Shown in pieces: positions 38,635-48,001 of a stretch of DNA of 64,000 nt. The notes under the pieces were generated by a model. It did no database searches, was not told where the DNA came from, and was given only the letters and a program-made list of their open reading frames with translations. The stretch is taken from the NCBI RefSeq assembly GCF_000526155.1, contig NZ_JAFN01000001.1, positions 1,541,014-1,605,013 of the forward strand, given 5' to 3'. A program made the position numbers and the translations under genes. The first letter of the stretch is position 1, and every line of letters begins with the position of its first letter. The DNA is from Deferrisoma camini S3R1. GTDB taxonomy: Bacteria > Desulfobacterota > Deferrisomatia > Deferrisomatales > Deferrisomataceae.

Positions 38635-38834
38635 ACCCCACCGGGCTTCCGACCTCTGCCATCCACATCCCCGCCCTCGGTCGGAGCCGGTGGCGGCGAC
38701 GACGACGCTGGGGTATGCTCGCTGGACACGCGAGGGAGCATCTCGGCTCTTGTGTCATCCGGTCGTCGGCATGCCGCCGTGGGCCCCGGACCGACGACCG
38801 TGGACCATCGGCCCCGAAGTCCCAAAGGTATGCA

Positions 38835-40730
38835 TTGGCCGTCGTGACCACCTGTACCCTGGACTGCCCCGACCGGTGTTCGATCGTGTGCCGGGTCGAG
38901 GCCGGGGGGATACGGCTCCGGGGGAACCCGGATCACCCGTACACCCGGGGATTCACCTGTGCCAAGATCCGGCGGTACCCGGGTCGGCTGGCCAGCCCCC
39001 ACCGGATCCGTGAACCGTGGATCCGGTCGGGCGAGGGATTCCGGCCGGCCTCGTGGGAGGAAGCGCTGGATCTGGTGTGCGGGGAGCTGGAGCGGGTGCG
39101 CCGGGACGATCCCCGCGGCATCCTGTGGGTGCGGGGCGCCGGTTCCATGGGGGTGTCGAAGGGGGCCCTGGACTACCTGATGACGGCCCTGGGCGCCCGG
39201 GGCACCCGGGGGGCCTTGTGCGACGGCGCGGGCATCGCCGCGGTGGAGGCCGACGCCGGCCGGCTCGACATGAACGACCCCCTCCAAATCGACCGGGCTG
39301 AGGCGATCGTGCTGTGGGGCAAGAACCCCAAGGCCAGCTCGGTGCACACGGCCGCCCAGGTGAATCGGGCCCGGAGCCGCGGCGTGCCGGTGGTGGCGGT
39401 CACGCCGGACCCCTCGCCCGTGCAGGGACTGGCCGACCGGGTCGTCCGGGTCCGCCCCGGCACCGACCGGTTCCTGGCCCTGGGGTGCTGCCGGCTGCTC
39501 CTGGACTCGGGAGCCCGGCTCCGCCCCGCGGACCGGGCAGCCAACCCAGAGGCGTTCGAGGCGCTGGTGCGGTCCCGCACCGCAGAGGAATGGCTCGGGG
39601 CCTGCGACGTGGCCCGGGCCGACGCCGAGGCGTTGGCCGCCCTGTACGCCCGAACCCGCCGCACCGCCACGATCGTGGGGTGGGGGGTGCAACGCCATCC
39701 TTACGGCGCGGAGAACGTCCGGGCCATCCACGCGTTGGCGTTCGTGGCCGGCACCCTCGGGGTGGAAGGCGGGGGGGTGTACTTCAACATCCCCTCCTCC
39801 CGCCATCTGAACCGACCCAGGCCGTCCACGCCGGCCGCTCCCTCCCCTCCCCTCCTGCTTCCCGCTCTGGCCCGGGAGCTGCCCCGGGCCCGGCCGCCGG
39901 TTCGGTTCGCGTGGGTGGCGGGGTCCAACCTGCTCAACCAGGCGCCCGACGCCAAGGCCCTGGCCGAAGCGTTCCTCCGGGTCGAGACCCGGGTGGTCGT
40001 GGACGCCTTCTGGACCGAGACGGCCCGGCACGCAACCGTGGTGCTGCCGCCGGCCCTGTGGCTGGAGGAGGAGGATCTGGTGGGGTCGTACTGGGCCAAC
40101 GTGGTGGGCGCCGTGCGCCAGGTGGTGGACCCTCCCGAGGGGTGCCGGGGAGACTTCGAGATCGTGGCCGAGGTGGCCCGGCGGCTCGGGGTGGAGTTCC
40201 CGTTCCCCGACCGGGACGCATGGCTCTCGGCCTGCCTGCCCGTCCAGGGCCCGGACTTGGAGGCTCTCCGGCGCCGAGGTTGGGCCGTCGTTCCCTGGCC
40301 CGAGGTGGCGTGGTCGGAGGGGTTCGCCCACCCGGACGGCCGGTTCCGTTTCCTGGAGGCGGTCCACGACGAGCCCTCCGGCCCCCTCCCCTTCCGGTTC
40401 CTGACCCTGATCCGACCCGCGGCCCTCCACTCCCAGATGCTGCCCGAGGAGCAGCCGCGCCCGCTGGAGGTGCGCCTGGCCCCGGCCACGGCCGAGGGCC
40501 TGGGCCTGGCCGCCGGTGATCCGGTGCGGATCGCCGGCACCGTGGGGGAGCTGGAGGCGGTGGTGCGGATCGACCCCCTGCTCCACCCCGGCTGCGTGGC
40601 CGTGCCCCGGGGCGGATGGGTGAGCCTGGGCCTGGGGGTCAACGAGGCCGTGCCGGTGTTGGTGACCGATCTTGGGGAGACCGCGGCCTACTACGGGGCC
40701 ACCGTCCGGCTGGAACCCGGAGGGGGCTGA
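38835..40730 (+). CDS. Molybdopterin-dependent oxidoreductase (DMSO reductase family)
   Basis: 631 residues from a TTG preceded by AAAGG (GTG at 38844 is an alternative; no good ATG exists). The N-terminus has a 4Fe-4S motif in CTLDCPDRCSIVC with GFTCAK. Molybdopterin domain: GALDYLMTALGARG, LWGKNPKASSVH, GCRG.. region and WAGSNLLNQAP-like AWVAGSNLLNQAP; C-terminal domain with HSQMLPEEQPRPLEVRLAP. Shorter than formate dehydrogenases and without an adjacent FeS or membrane subunit, so substrate and partner are unknown. TGATG coupling to the next gene. Confidence 0.85.
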   Translation: MAVVTTCTLDCPDRCSIVCRVEAGGIRLRGNPDHPYTRGFTCAKIRRYPGRLASPHRIREPWIRSGEGFRPASWEEALDLVCGELERVRRDDPRGILWVRGAGSMGVSKGALDYLMTALGARGTRGALCDGAGIAAVEADAGRLDMNDPLQIDRAEAIVLWGKNPKASSVHTAAQVNRARSRGVPVVAVTPDPSPVQGLADRVVRVRPGTDRFLALGCCRLLLDSGARLRPADRAANPEAFEALVRSRTAEEWLGACDVARADAEALAALYARTRRTATIVGWGVQRHPYGAENVRAIHALAFVAGTLGVEGGGVYFNIPSSRHLNRPRPSTPAAPSPPLLLPALARELPRARPPVRFAWVAGSNLLNQAPDAKALAEAFLRVETRVVVDAFWTETARHATVVLPPALWLEEEDLVGSYWANVVGAVRQVVDPPEGCRGDFEIVAEVARRLGVEFPFPDRDAWLSACLPVQGPDLEALRRRGWAVVPWPEVAWSEGFAHPDGRFRFLEAVHDEPSGPLPFRFLTLIRPAALHSQMLPEEQPRPLEVRLAPATAEGLGLAAGDPVRIAGTVGELEAVVRIDPLLHPGCVAVPRGGWVSLGLGVNEAVPVLVTDLGETAAYYGATVRLEPGGG

Positions 40731-41755
40731 TGGTCCGGCGGGCAGCCGCCTCGCTGCTGGTGCTGGGGATCCTCCTCTGGGTGGTTCTGTTCTTCCTCGG
40801 GGACCTCGAGCGGGTCGGCCTCCACCTCTCCTCCCTCCGGCCCCTGCCGCTTGCGCTGGCAGTGGGGGCCACCGTGCTCAGCTACCTCTGCGGGGGGTTC
40901 AGCCTGGCCGCCCTGCTCCAGGCCCTCGGGATCCGGCTTCCCTTGGGTCGGACTCTTCGGGTCGCGTTTTTCGCCACCGCCCTCAACTACCTCGTCTCGT
41001 TCGGGGGGATCGGGGGGGTGGGGCTGCGGCTCGCCCTGTTCCACCGGGAGGGCCTTCACCCCTCGGACAACGCGCTGGTCTCTTTGCTCCACACGGCCCT
41101 GATGAACGCGGTGCTTCTGATGTTCGTGGCCGTGGGTTTTGGGGTCCCCGTGGCCACGGGCGAGCTTCCGTGGCGCCGGGCCGTGTCCCACCTTGCCCTG
41201 GTGGGGTTCAGCCTGGCCGCCCTGTCCGTACTGGTGGGAGCGTTCCTGAACCCCTCCCTGCGGCGTCGCGTTCTGGGGCTGGGTTTCCGGGCCTACCGTT
41301 GGATCGGCCGACGGCTGCGGATCCCTCCCCTTTCCGATCGGATGCAGGAGGAGACCCTCCGCCGCTTCGACCGGACCGCCCGGTGGGTCCGCGCCCACCC
41401 CGGGGGCGTCCTGGGGGCGTTCGTGTGGGTGGCCGGGGAGTGGGGGGCCGCGCTCGGGTGCTTGGCGTTCAGCTTCTGCGCGGTGGGCCGGCCGGTGGCG
41501 GCCTCGCCGCTGCTGGCCGGGTACGCCATCGGCATCTTCGCGGGAGCGGCCGCGTTCACCCCCGGCGGGATCGGGTTCGTGGAGGGCGGGATGACGGCGG
41601 TGTTCGTGTCGATGGGCGTCCCCCTGGAGACCGCCCTGGCCGCGGTCCTGGTCTACCGGTTCGTCTACTACGTGCTCCCCTTGGCCCTGGCCCTTGCGTG
41701 GCTCGGCCCGGCCACCGTGCGTCGCCTGGCCCGGGTGGCCCGGGGCCATACCTGA
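40730..41755 (+). CDS. YbhN/LPG-synthase-like integral membrane protein
   Basis: 341 residues, about eight transmembrane helices. Family signature FFATALNYLVSFGGIGGVGL (near residue 80) and the end block AAAFTPGGIGFVEGGMTAVF with VLVYRFVYYVLPL match the lysylphosphatidylglycerol synthase transmembrane region (YbhN type), which acts as a lipid flippase or membrane part without the catalytic domain. Start overlaps the oxidoreductase stop by one base. Confidence 0.85.
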   Translation: MVRRAAASLLVLGILLWVVLFFLGDLERVGLHLSSLRPLPLALAVGATVLSYLCGGFSLAALLQALGIRLPLGRTLRVAFFATALNYLVSFGGIGGVGLRLALFHREGLHPSDNALVSLLHTALMNAVLLMFVAVGFGVPVATGELPWRRAVSHLALVGFSLAALSVLVGAFLNPSLRRRVLGLGFRAYRWIGRRLRIPPLSDRMQEETLRRFDRTARWVRAHPGGVLGAFVWVAGEWGAALGCLAFSFCAVGRPVAASPLLAGYAIGIFAGAAAFTPGGIGFVEGGMTAVFVSMGVPLETALAAVLVYRFVYYVLPLALALAWLGPATVRRLARVARGHT

Positions 41756-41772
41756 GGTCCTGCGGAGGAACG

Positions 41773-43185
41773 ATGAGCGCGTCGCCCCGTGCCCCTTCGG
41801 CCTGGCGCCAGCTTCGGACCGTGTTCGACATCAGCCACGACGGGCTGTGGATCATCGACGGCCAGGGCGTCATCGTGAACCTGAACCGGGCCGCCGAGCG
41901 GCTCAACGGGGTTGCGGCCGCCGAGGTGATCGGCCGGAACATCGACGACCTCGTGGCCCAGGGGGTCATCGACGCCTCGGTGACCCGGGCCGTTCTGACC
42001 TCGGGCGAAACCGTCAGCATGGTGCAGACCGCCCGACGTACGGGCCGCCAGCTCATCGTCACGGGGACCCCTTCCCTCGGGCCCGACGGAACGGTGGAGT
42101 ACGTGGTGGTCAACGACCGTGACGTGACCGAAACCAGCGAACTCAGCCGTCAACTCGACGAGCTCCGCCGGGCCAACGAGCGGCTCAGGGAAGAGATGGC
42201 TGCCCTGAGCCTGAAGGACACCGCGGAAAAGGGCCTCGTGGCCGAGAGCCCTCAGATGCGCGAAGTGGTCCGGGTGGCCCTGCGACTGGCCCGCAAGAAC
42301 GTGACCAACATTCTGCTGCTGGGCGAGTCCGGAACCGGGAAGGGAGTGTTGGCGCGGTTCATCCACACGGAGAGCCCTCGGGCGGAGCGGCCGTTCGTCC
42401 AGATCAACTGCGCCGCCCTGCCCGAGACGCTGTTGGAGGCCGAGCTGTTCGGCTACGAAAAAGGGGCGTTCACCGGGGCCTCGGATGCGGGCAAGCCCGG
42501 CCTGCTCGAGGTGGCGGACGGGGGCACCCTGTTCCTGGACGAGCTGGGGGACATGCCGTTCTCCATCCAGGCGAAGATCCTCAAGTACCTGGACGACCAC
42601 GAGATCCGCAGGCTGGGGAGCACCCGGGTCCGCCGATCGTGGTGCGCCGTGATCGCGGCCACCAACCAGGATCTGGAGGCCCTTGTCAGAGAACGCCGAT
42701 TCCGGCACGACCTGTTCTACCGCCTCAACACCTTCACCGTTCACCTTCCGCCCCTGCGGGAGCGGCGGGCAGACGTGCTGCCCCTCACCCTGCACTTCCT
42801 CTCCCGGTACGGACGTCAGTTCGGTGCCCGGAAACGCCTCGGCCGCCGGGCGCTCCGATGGCTCGAGCGCTACCCGTTCCCCGGGAACGTGCGGGAACTG
42901 GAGGGCATCATCAAGAACGCCGTGGTGATGTGCGAGGACGAGATCGTCGACGACTACCTCGTGCGTGACGGGAACCCTTTGGAAGCCGAGCGCCGCGCCG
43001 GTGGGGCTCCGTCGGGCACCCTGTCCGAACTGCTGGAGGCCACGGAACGGGAGGCCCTTCTCCGGGCGGCGGCCGAGTGTTCCAACACCCGGGAGATGGC
43101 CCAGCGCCTGGGGGTGAGCCAACCCACGGTGGTACGAAAACTCCGACGGCACGGGATTCCGCCGCCGGGCGCACCCCGTTCGTGA
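41773..43185 (+). CDS. PAS-containing sigma-54 transcription activator
   Basis: 470 residues: PAS sensor ~15-125 (VFDISHDGLWIIDGQGVIV), short coiled coil, AAA+ domain ~155-390 with Walker A LLGESGTGKGVLARFIH, the sigma-54 contact loop GAFTGA in YEKGAFTGASDAG, Walker B TLFLDELGDMP, then a Fis-type HTH at the C-terminus (NTREMAQRLGVSQPTVVRKL). Resembles TyrR/RocR-like regulators of amino acid use. GCGGAGGAACG precedes ATG. It sits directly upstream of a -24/-12 promoter and the aminotransferase operon, which it most likely activates. Confidence 0.93.
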   Translation: MSASPRAPSAWRQLRTVFDISHDGLWIIDGQGVIVNLNRAAERLNGVAAAEVIGRNIDDLVAQGVIDASVTRAVLTSGETVSMVQTARRTGRQLIVTGTPSLGPDGTVEYVVVNDRDVTETSELSRQLDELRRANERLREEMAALSLKDTAEKGLVAESPQMREVVRVALRLARKNVTNILLLGESGTGKGVLARFIHTESPRAERPFVQINCAALPETLLEAELFGYEKGAFTGASDAGKPGLLEVADGGTLFLDELGDMPFSIQAKILKYLDDHEIRRLGSTRVRRSWCAVIAATNQDLEALVRERRFRHDLFYRLNTFTVHLPPLRERRADVLPLTLHFLSRYGRQFGARKRLGRRALRWLERYPFPGNVRELEGIIKNAVVMCEDEIVDDYLVRDGNPLEAERRAGGAPSGTLSELLEATEREALLRAAAECSNTREMAQRLGVSQPTVVRKLRRHGIPPPGAPRS

Positions 43186-43193
43186 TTCACATC

Positions 43194-43294
43194 TGCATCG
43201 TCGCGCCGCCCCCGCCCTTGGCCCCGCCGAATCCGATACAGCTCTGCATCATCACACCCGCAACCCCGCCCGGCCGTTGATCCACGGATGCATC
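43194..43294 (+). promoter_or_regulatory. Candidate enhancer sites for the sigma-54 activator
   Basis: TGCATC occurs at 43194, 43245 and 43289 (CTGCATCGTCGC, CTGCATCATCACA, GATGCATCACAAG), 51 and 44 bp apart, 80-180 bp upstream of the -24/-12 promoter. The third is the perfect palindrome GATGCATC. Such spacing suits upstream activator binding; assignment is inference. Confidence 0.45.
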
Positions 43295-43367
43295 ACAAGC
43301 TCCCCGCTCGCGCCCTCCACATTTTCAATACGCCGTTTTTATTTCACTTTTTCAACCACGACTCCAT

Positions 43368-43383
43368 TGGCACCCCTGTTGCA
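43368..43383 (+). promoter_or_regulatory. Sigma-54 (-24/-12) promoter of the aminotransferase operon
   Basis: TGGCAC-N5-TTGCA (43368-43373, CCCTG, 43379-43383), an exact consensus with GG and GC ten bases apart. Transcription should start near 43394, about 50 bases before the gabT start. Confidence 0.88.
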
Positions 43384-43445
43384 TCCCTGAGGAGGCACCC
43401 TGGGAGCAATGCCAATTTTTTTCTTCACATGGAGAGGAGGGGTCC

Positions 43446-44753
43446 ATGACCCGTAGCAACCAGCAGCTCATGGAACGCCGTCAAAAGGCGGTTCCCAGAG
43501 GCCCGTTCCACGTGACCGACCGGTTCGCGGTCCGCGCCCGAGGTGCGCGGATCACCGATGCCGAGGGCACCGAGTACATCGATTTCACCGGCGGGATCGG
43601 CGTGGTGGGGACCGCCCACTCCCATCCCCACGTCCTCGAGGCCGTCAAACGCCAGGTGGACCTCCTGATCCACACGTGTTTTCACGTGATGCCCTACGAA
43701 CCCTACGTTCGTCTGGCCGAGGAACTGAACCGTCGAACGCCGGGGAACCGCGCGAAGAAGACGTTCTTCTGTAACAGCGGGGCCGAGGCGGTGGAGAATG
43801 CGGTCAAGGTGGCCCGGGCCTATACCGGCAGGCCGGCGGTCGTGTGCTTCCAGAACGCCTTCCACGGCCGGACCCTCCTGGGCATGACCCTCACCAGCAA
43901 GGTCGTTCCCTACAAGAAGGGCTTCGGTCCGTTCGCGCCCGAGGTGTACCGGATACCCTATGCGTACTGCTACCGCTGCCCCTTCGGGGCGCCGGGCCCG
44001 GAGGTCTGCTCCCTGGAGTGCGCCGAGAACCTGCGGGAGCTGTTCGCCACCGGCGTGGACCCGGATTCGGTCGCGGCGCTGGTGGTGGAGCCGGTGCTCG
44101 GCGAGGGTGGGTTCGTGGTCCCCCCGGCCCGGTTTCTCTACCGTATCTTCGAGATCTGCCGGGAGCACGGCATCGTGGTGGTGGCCGACGAGGTGCAGAC
44201 CGGGTTCGGGCGAACCGGGGCGTTGTTCGCGTGCGAGGTGATGGGGGTCGTGCCCGATCTCATCACCACGGCGAAGGCCATGGCCTCGGGCTTTCCCCTG
44301 AGCGGGGTAACCGGGCGGGCCGAGGTGCTGGATGCGCCCCAGGTGGGCGGGCTCGGGGGAACATACGGTGGGAACCCCGTCTCCTGCGCCGCGGCCCTGG
44401 CCACCCTGGAAGTGATCGATCAGGAGGACCTGTGCGGCCGAGCGAAGCTCCTGGGCGAGCGAGTCCGGCAGCGGTTCCTGCGACTCCGGGATGAACTGCC
44501 GGTCGTCGGCGAGGTACGGGGTCTCGGCGCCATGATGGCCATGGAGCTGGTGACCGACCGGTCGACCAAGGAGCCGGCCACGGACCTCACGCAACGGCTG
44601 GGGCAGTATGCCCTGGACCACGGTGTGGTCACGATCAAGGCCGGTACGGGGGGGAACGTGGTGCGTCTCCTTCCGCCGCTGTGCATCGAGGAAGCGGATC
44701 TCGAGCGGGGGCTCGACGTTCTAGAGGCAGGACTCAAGGAACTGAGCGGCTGA
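43446..44753 (+). CDS. gabT: Omega-amino acid aminotransferase (GabT type, class III PLP)
   Basis: 435 residues. Class III aminotransferase: IDFTGGIGVVGTAHSHPHVL, FFCNSGAEAVENAVKVARAY, NAFHGRTLLGMTLT, PVLGEGGFVVPP, VADEVQTGFGRTG and PLP lysine in TTAKAMASGFPL. Closest to 4-aminobutyrate aminotransferases; 5-aminovalerate, beta-alanine or other omega-amino acids are possible. CCYRCPFGAPGPEVCSLEC-like cysteines (YRCPFGAPGPEVCSLEC) are a frequent insert in GabT. GGAGAGGAGGGG precedes ATG. First gene of the sigma-54 operon. Confidence 0.9.
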   Translation: MTRSNQQLMERRQKAVPRGPFHVTDRFAVRARGARITDAEGTEYIDFTGGIGVVGTAHSHPHVLEAVKRQVDLLIHTCFHVMPYEPYVRLAEELNRRTPGNRAKKTFFCNSGAEAVENAVKVARAYTGRPAVVCFQNAFHGRTLLGMTLTSKVVPYKKGFGPFAPEVYRIPYAYCYRCPFGAPGPEVCSLECAENLRELFATGVDPDSVAALVVEPVLGEGGFVVPPARFLYRIFEICREHGIVVVADEVQTGFGRTGALFACEVMGVVPDLITTAKAMASGFPLSGVTGRAEVLDAPQVGGLGGTYGGNPVSCAAALATLEVIDQEDLCGRAKLLGERVRQRFLRLRDELPVVGEVRGLGAMMAMELVTDRSTKEPATDLTQRLGQYALDHGVVTIKAGTGGNVVRLLPPLCIEEADLERGLDVLEAGLKELSG

Positions 44754-44798
44754 ACAGGCGGCACCCCGCCGCCGGCTCTCGAAGAGAGGAGAAAGACG

Positions 44799-46037
44799 AT
44801 GAGAAGACTCGTGGCGTTCGCACTCTGTGCCGTCCTCGGCACGAGCCCGGCGTGGGCCCAGGCCGACCGGAACTACTTCAAGGTCGGCGTGATCACCTCG
44901 CTTTCCGGAGACCTCGCCACCGGTGGAAACGTGACCAAGCGAGGGTACGACCTCTGGGCGAAGGCCGTGAACGAGGCGGGGGGCATCGAGGTGAACGGCA
45001 AGCGTTACCCCGTCAAACTCTACTACGCCGACGCTCAGTCCGAGCCTTCCCAGGGGGCCAGCGGTGCCGAGCGGCTCGCCACCCAGCAGGAGGTGGACTT
45101 CGTGCTCGGTCCCTACTCCTCCGGGGTGACCCTGGCCGTGGCACCGGTTCTCGAGAAGTACAAGATCCCCATGATCACCGGCTCTGCCGAGTCGCCGCTG
45201 ATCTGGCGTCAGAAGTTCGCCTACACCTTCGGCACGATCCCGCCCGTGAACTACACCGGCTCCCAGCCCGTGGGGGCCTTGGCCGGTCTGGCCCCCAAAC
45301 CCAGCACCGCCATCGTGTTGGGATCGAACGACGCGTTCTCCAAGGCCACGGCCGAGGCGTTCAAGGCGGCGGCCGAGGCCCACGGCATCAAAGTCCTCAA
45401 GTTCAACATCGTGCCGAGCGGCCAGGACCTGATCCCCTTGCTCTCCGCGGCCAAGGTCCTGAGGCCCGACGTGATCGCGTTCGGCGGGCACGACGAGGAG
45501 CTCATCAACCTGGTCAAGGCCCTCCGGCAGATCAACTACACCCCCAAGGCCCTGCTGATGCACTACGGAGTCACCGAGCCCGCTTTCGTGGAGGCCCTCG
45601 GCAAAGACGCCGAGGAGGTGTTCGGCGCCTCGGTCTGGACCCCCACCCTGCCAACCCGGGGGGACCTGTTGTGGGCCGACGCCCGTGCCTATGCCGAGGC
45701 GGCCCAGAAAGAGTACGGGGTGCCGGCCGACTACACCCAGGCGGGATGCTCTGCCGCAGGAATCGCCTTCCAGGCCGCCGTGGCCCGCGCAGGGGTCACC
45801 CCGCCCCTCGACGAAGGCGAGAAGACGGCGTTGCGCGACGCACTCGAGGCGTTGGACATCGAGACCTTCTACGGCCGCATCGACTTCGCGGAGCAAGGGG
45901 AGTTCTACCACGCCAATACCGGCCTGGAGGCCCTGACCGTGCAGATCCAAGGGGGACGCCCCGTCATCACGGCGCCCGCCGAGTTTGCCGAGGCCCCGGC
46001 CCGGTATCCCATGACGCCGTGGAACGACCGACGGTGA
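44799..46037 (+). CDS. Amino-acid ABC transporter periplasmic binding protein
   Basis: 412 residues with signal peptide (MRRLVAFALCAVLGTSPAWA, cleavage after AWA-Q). Branched-chain/amide type fold: FKVGVITSLSGDLATGGNVT, VNGKRYPVKLYYADAQSEPS, VDFVLGPYSSGVTLAVAPVL. Captures the substrate for the LivHMGF-type importer that follows. Being with gabT, the cargo is probably an omega-amino acid, amide or oligopeptide rather than leucine (inference). GAGAGGAGAAAGACG precedes ATG. Confidence 0.9.
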   Translation: MRRLVAFALCAVLGTSPAWAQADRNYFKVGVITSLSGDLATGGNVTKRGYDLWAKAVNEAGGIEVNGKRYPVKLYYADAQSEPSQGASGAERLATQQEVDFVLGPYSSGVTLAVAPVLEKYKIPMITGSAESPLIWRQKFAYTFGTIPPVNYTGSQPVGALAGLAPKPSTAIVLGSNDAFSKATAEAFKAAAEAHGIKVLKFNIVPSGQDLIPLLSAAKVLRPDVIAFGGHDEELINLVKALRQINYTPKALLMHYGVTEPAFVEALGKDAEEVFGASVWTPTLPTRGDLLWADARAYAEAAQKEYGVPADYTQAGCSAAGIAFQAAVARAGVTPPLDEGEKTALRDALEALDIETFYGRIDFAEQGEFYHANTGLEALTVQIQGGRPVITAPAEFAEAPARYPMTPWNDRR

Positions 46038-46080
46038 GTTGTCCGTAGCGCCAAACTTTCAGTCAAAAGAGGTCTCCTGG

Positions 46081-46103
46081 GCCGGGCCTTTCTCGGGCCC
46101 GGC
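46081..46103 (+). terminator. Attenuating stem-loop after the binding-protein gene
   Basis: GCCGGGCC / GGCCCGGC (8 bp, 7-base loop) followed by TCCCTTTC, a weak T tract. Such partial terminators between binding protein and permease genes usually keep binding protein levels higher. Confidence 0.5.
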
Positions 46104-46123
46104 TCCCTTTCACGGAGGTTCCC

Positions 46124-47014
46124 GTGCTCTGGCAGCTCCTTCCCCAGGCCGTCCTGGACGGCCTTCTGATCGGCGGCGTCTACATCACAGTGGCCCTGGG
46201 GTTCTCGCTCGCGTTCGGGGTGATGCATATCATCGACTTCGCGGTGGGCGAGTGGATCATGCTGGGCGCGTTCCTGGGCTACTACCTGCAGGGGTGGACC
46301 GGCCTCGACCCGTTGCTCCTCCTGCCCGTTGTGTTCGCCGTGTTCACGGCCGTGGGATACGCCATCCAGCCGGTGATCCACCGGGCCGTGAGCGGCCGTC
46401 GGGGCAACCCGGTGCTCATGGGACTCGTGTTCACCTTCGGACTCATGCTGGCCATCCGGGGCGCAGGCCTGACCGTGTTCGGGTTCTTCAGCCACTCGAT
46501 CCCGTCGGTGCTGAGCGCGCGTTCCTGGTTTCTGGAGGCCGGGGGCCTGTTCGTGACCGTACCGGCCATCCGGCTGGTGGGGTTCGTGTACGCCATCGGG
46601 ATAACGGCCGTTCTCCATTGGGTGCTGCGCCACACCGACTTCGGGCTGGCGGTGCGGGCCCTGGCCCAGAATCGGGATGCGGCCGGACTCATGGGTATCA
46701 ACGCACGCCGGATCAGCTCGTGGGTGTACGGGATCCACGTGGGCGTGAGCGCCATGACCGGCGTGGTGATCGGCTCGATCTTCTCGATCAGCGCCCAGAT
46801 GGGAGGCGACTACACGATCCTGGCGTTCTTCGTGGTCGTCCTGGCCGGCATGGGTTACCTAGCGGGTGTGCCGTGGGCCGCGTTCCTGTTGGGGCTCGTG
46901 CAGTCGCTCTTCCTGGTCTACGGCAACCCCAGCTATACCCTGCTCGCGGTGTTCGCCATCCTGTACCTGATTCTCCTCGTCTCGCCCCGGGGGCTTTTCG
47001 CGAAGGGAGTGTGA
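46124..47014 (+). CDS. livH: Branched-chain-type ABC permease, LivH family
   Basis: 296 residues, about eight transmembrane helices. GTG start after CACGGAGG. LivH features: LDGLLIGGVYITVALGFSLA, FGVMHIIDFAVGEWIMLGAF, VRALAQNRDAAGLMGINARR (the EAA-like cytoplasmic loop) and DYTILAFFVVVLAGMGYLAG. Pairs with LivM to form the channel. Confidence 0.92.
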   Translation: MLWQLLPQAVLDGLLIGGVYITVALGFSLAFGVMHIIDFAVGEWIMLGAFLGYYLQGWTGLDPLLLLPVVFAVFTAVGYAIQPVIHRAVSGRRGNPVLMGLVFTFGLMLAIRGAGLTVFGFFSHSIPSVLSARSWFLEAGGLFVTVPAIRLVGFVYAIGITAVLHWVLRHTDFGLAVRALAQNRDAAGLMGINARRISSWVYGIHVGVSAMTGVVIGSIFSISAQMGGDYTILAFFVVVLAGMGYLAGVPWAAFLLGLVQSLFLVYGNPSYTLLAVFAILYLILLVSPRGLFAKGV

Positions 47015-47017
47015 CGG

Positions 47018-48001
47018 ATGCGACGATCCAGGGCCCTGTGGGCCGGGATCACGGCCGTGGTGTTCGCCGTGATCCCCCTTCTCACCCGGGACACGTTTGC
47101 CCTGCGGGTGGTCACCGAAGCCATGATGTGGATCGGGCTGGCCGTGGCGTGGGACGTGCTCGGCGGTTACACCGGGTATCTCAACTTCGGGCACGGGGCC
47201 TTTTTCGGCCTCGGCGCCTACACCACGGCCGTGCTGATGATGCGCGGTCACTGGCCGTTCGCCCTGGCGCTGGCCGCCGGAGGAGTACTGGCCGGAGCTG
47301 CCGCGGTCGTGGCAGGGCTCCCTACCCTGAGGTTGAAAGGGGCTTACTTCGCCATCGCCACCTGGGCCTTGGCCAGGGCCGTGCAACAGCTCGCACTGGT
47401 GCTGGAGTTCACCGGCGGCCCCGACGGCATGCGGCTTCCCCCTTTCCTGAACCCCCTGTTCTTCTACTATTTGATGTGGGCCCTGGTGAGCGTGATCTTC
47501 GTCGTCCTGTGGATCCTCCTGGAACGCTCGGCCTTCGGGCTCAAGCTCCAGGCGATCCGGGAGGACGAAGAGGGTGCCATGGCCCTGGGGCTGAAGCCCA
47601 CCGCCATCAAGATCCAGGCCTTCGTGCTCTCCACGGTACCGGCCGGAATCCTCGGCGGGGTGTACGCCTACTGGATCACGTTCATCGACCCGGCATCGGT
47701 CCTGGGCGACCTGGTCACCGACCAATCGGTGGTGATGGCCGTGTTCGGAGGGCTGGGCACCTTGGTGGGGCCGGCCGTGGGCGCGGTGCTGGTCTACGCC
47801 TTCAAGACCTTTTTCTGGGCCTACCTGTCCGAGTACCAGGTGCTGTACCTCATCATCCTCGGGACCGTGATCGCCCTGAGCGTGGTGTTCCTGCCCGACG
47901 GCCTGATCGGTCTGCTGACCGGCCGCGGCCGGGCCGAAGCCCCCAGGTCGCCGGAACCGGCGGACGAAAATCCTCCAGAGCTTCGGGAGGCAGCCCCATG
48001 A
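47018..48001 (+). CDS. livM: Branched-chain-type ABC permease, LivM family
   Basis: 327 residues. LivM features: GLAVAWDVLGGYTGYLNFGH, GAFFGLGAYTTAVL, LKLQAIREDEEGAMALGLKP (coupling loop) and SVVMAVFGGLGTLVGPAVGA. C-terminal cytosolic tail rich in Glu/Pro. Three bases after livH; the stop overlaps livG by 4 bp. Confidence 0.92.
   Translation: MRRSRALWAGITAVVFAVIPLLTRDTFALRVVTEAMMWIGLAVAWDVLGGYTGYLNFGHGAFFGLGAYTTAVLMMRGHWPFALALAAGGVLAGAAAVVAGLPTLRLKGAYFAIATWALARAVQQLALVLEFTGGPDGMRLPPFLNPLFFYYLMWALVSVIFVVLWILLERSAFGLKLQAIREDEEGAMALGLKPTAIKIQAFVLSTVPAGILGGVYAYWITFIDPASVLGDLVTDQSVVMAVFGGLGTLVGPAVGAVLVYAFKTFFWAYLSEYQVLYLIILGTVIALSVVFLPDGLIGLLTGRGRAEAPRSPEPADENPPELREAAP

Noticed and set aside
38499..38834. 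Longer N-terminus for the molybdopterin oxidoreductase
   Set aside because: It would overlap the PIN toxin gene and place more than 100 Arg/Pro-rich residues before the Fe-S motif, which in this family starts within ~10-50 residues of the N-terminus.
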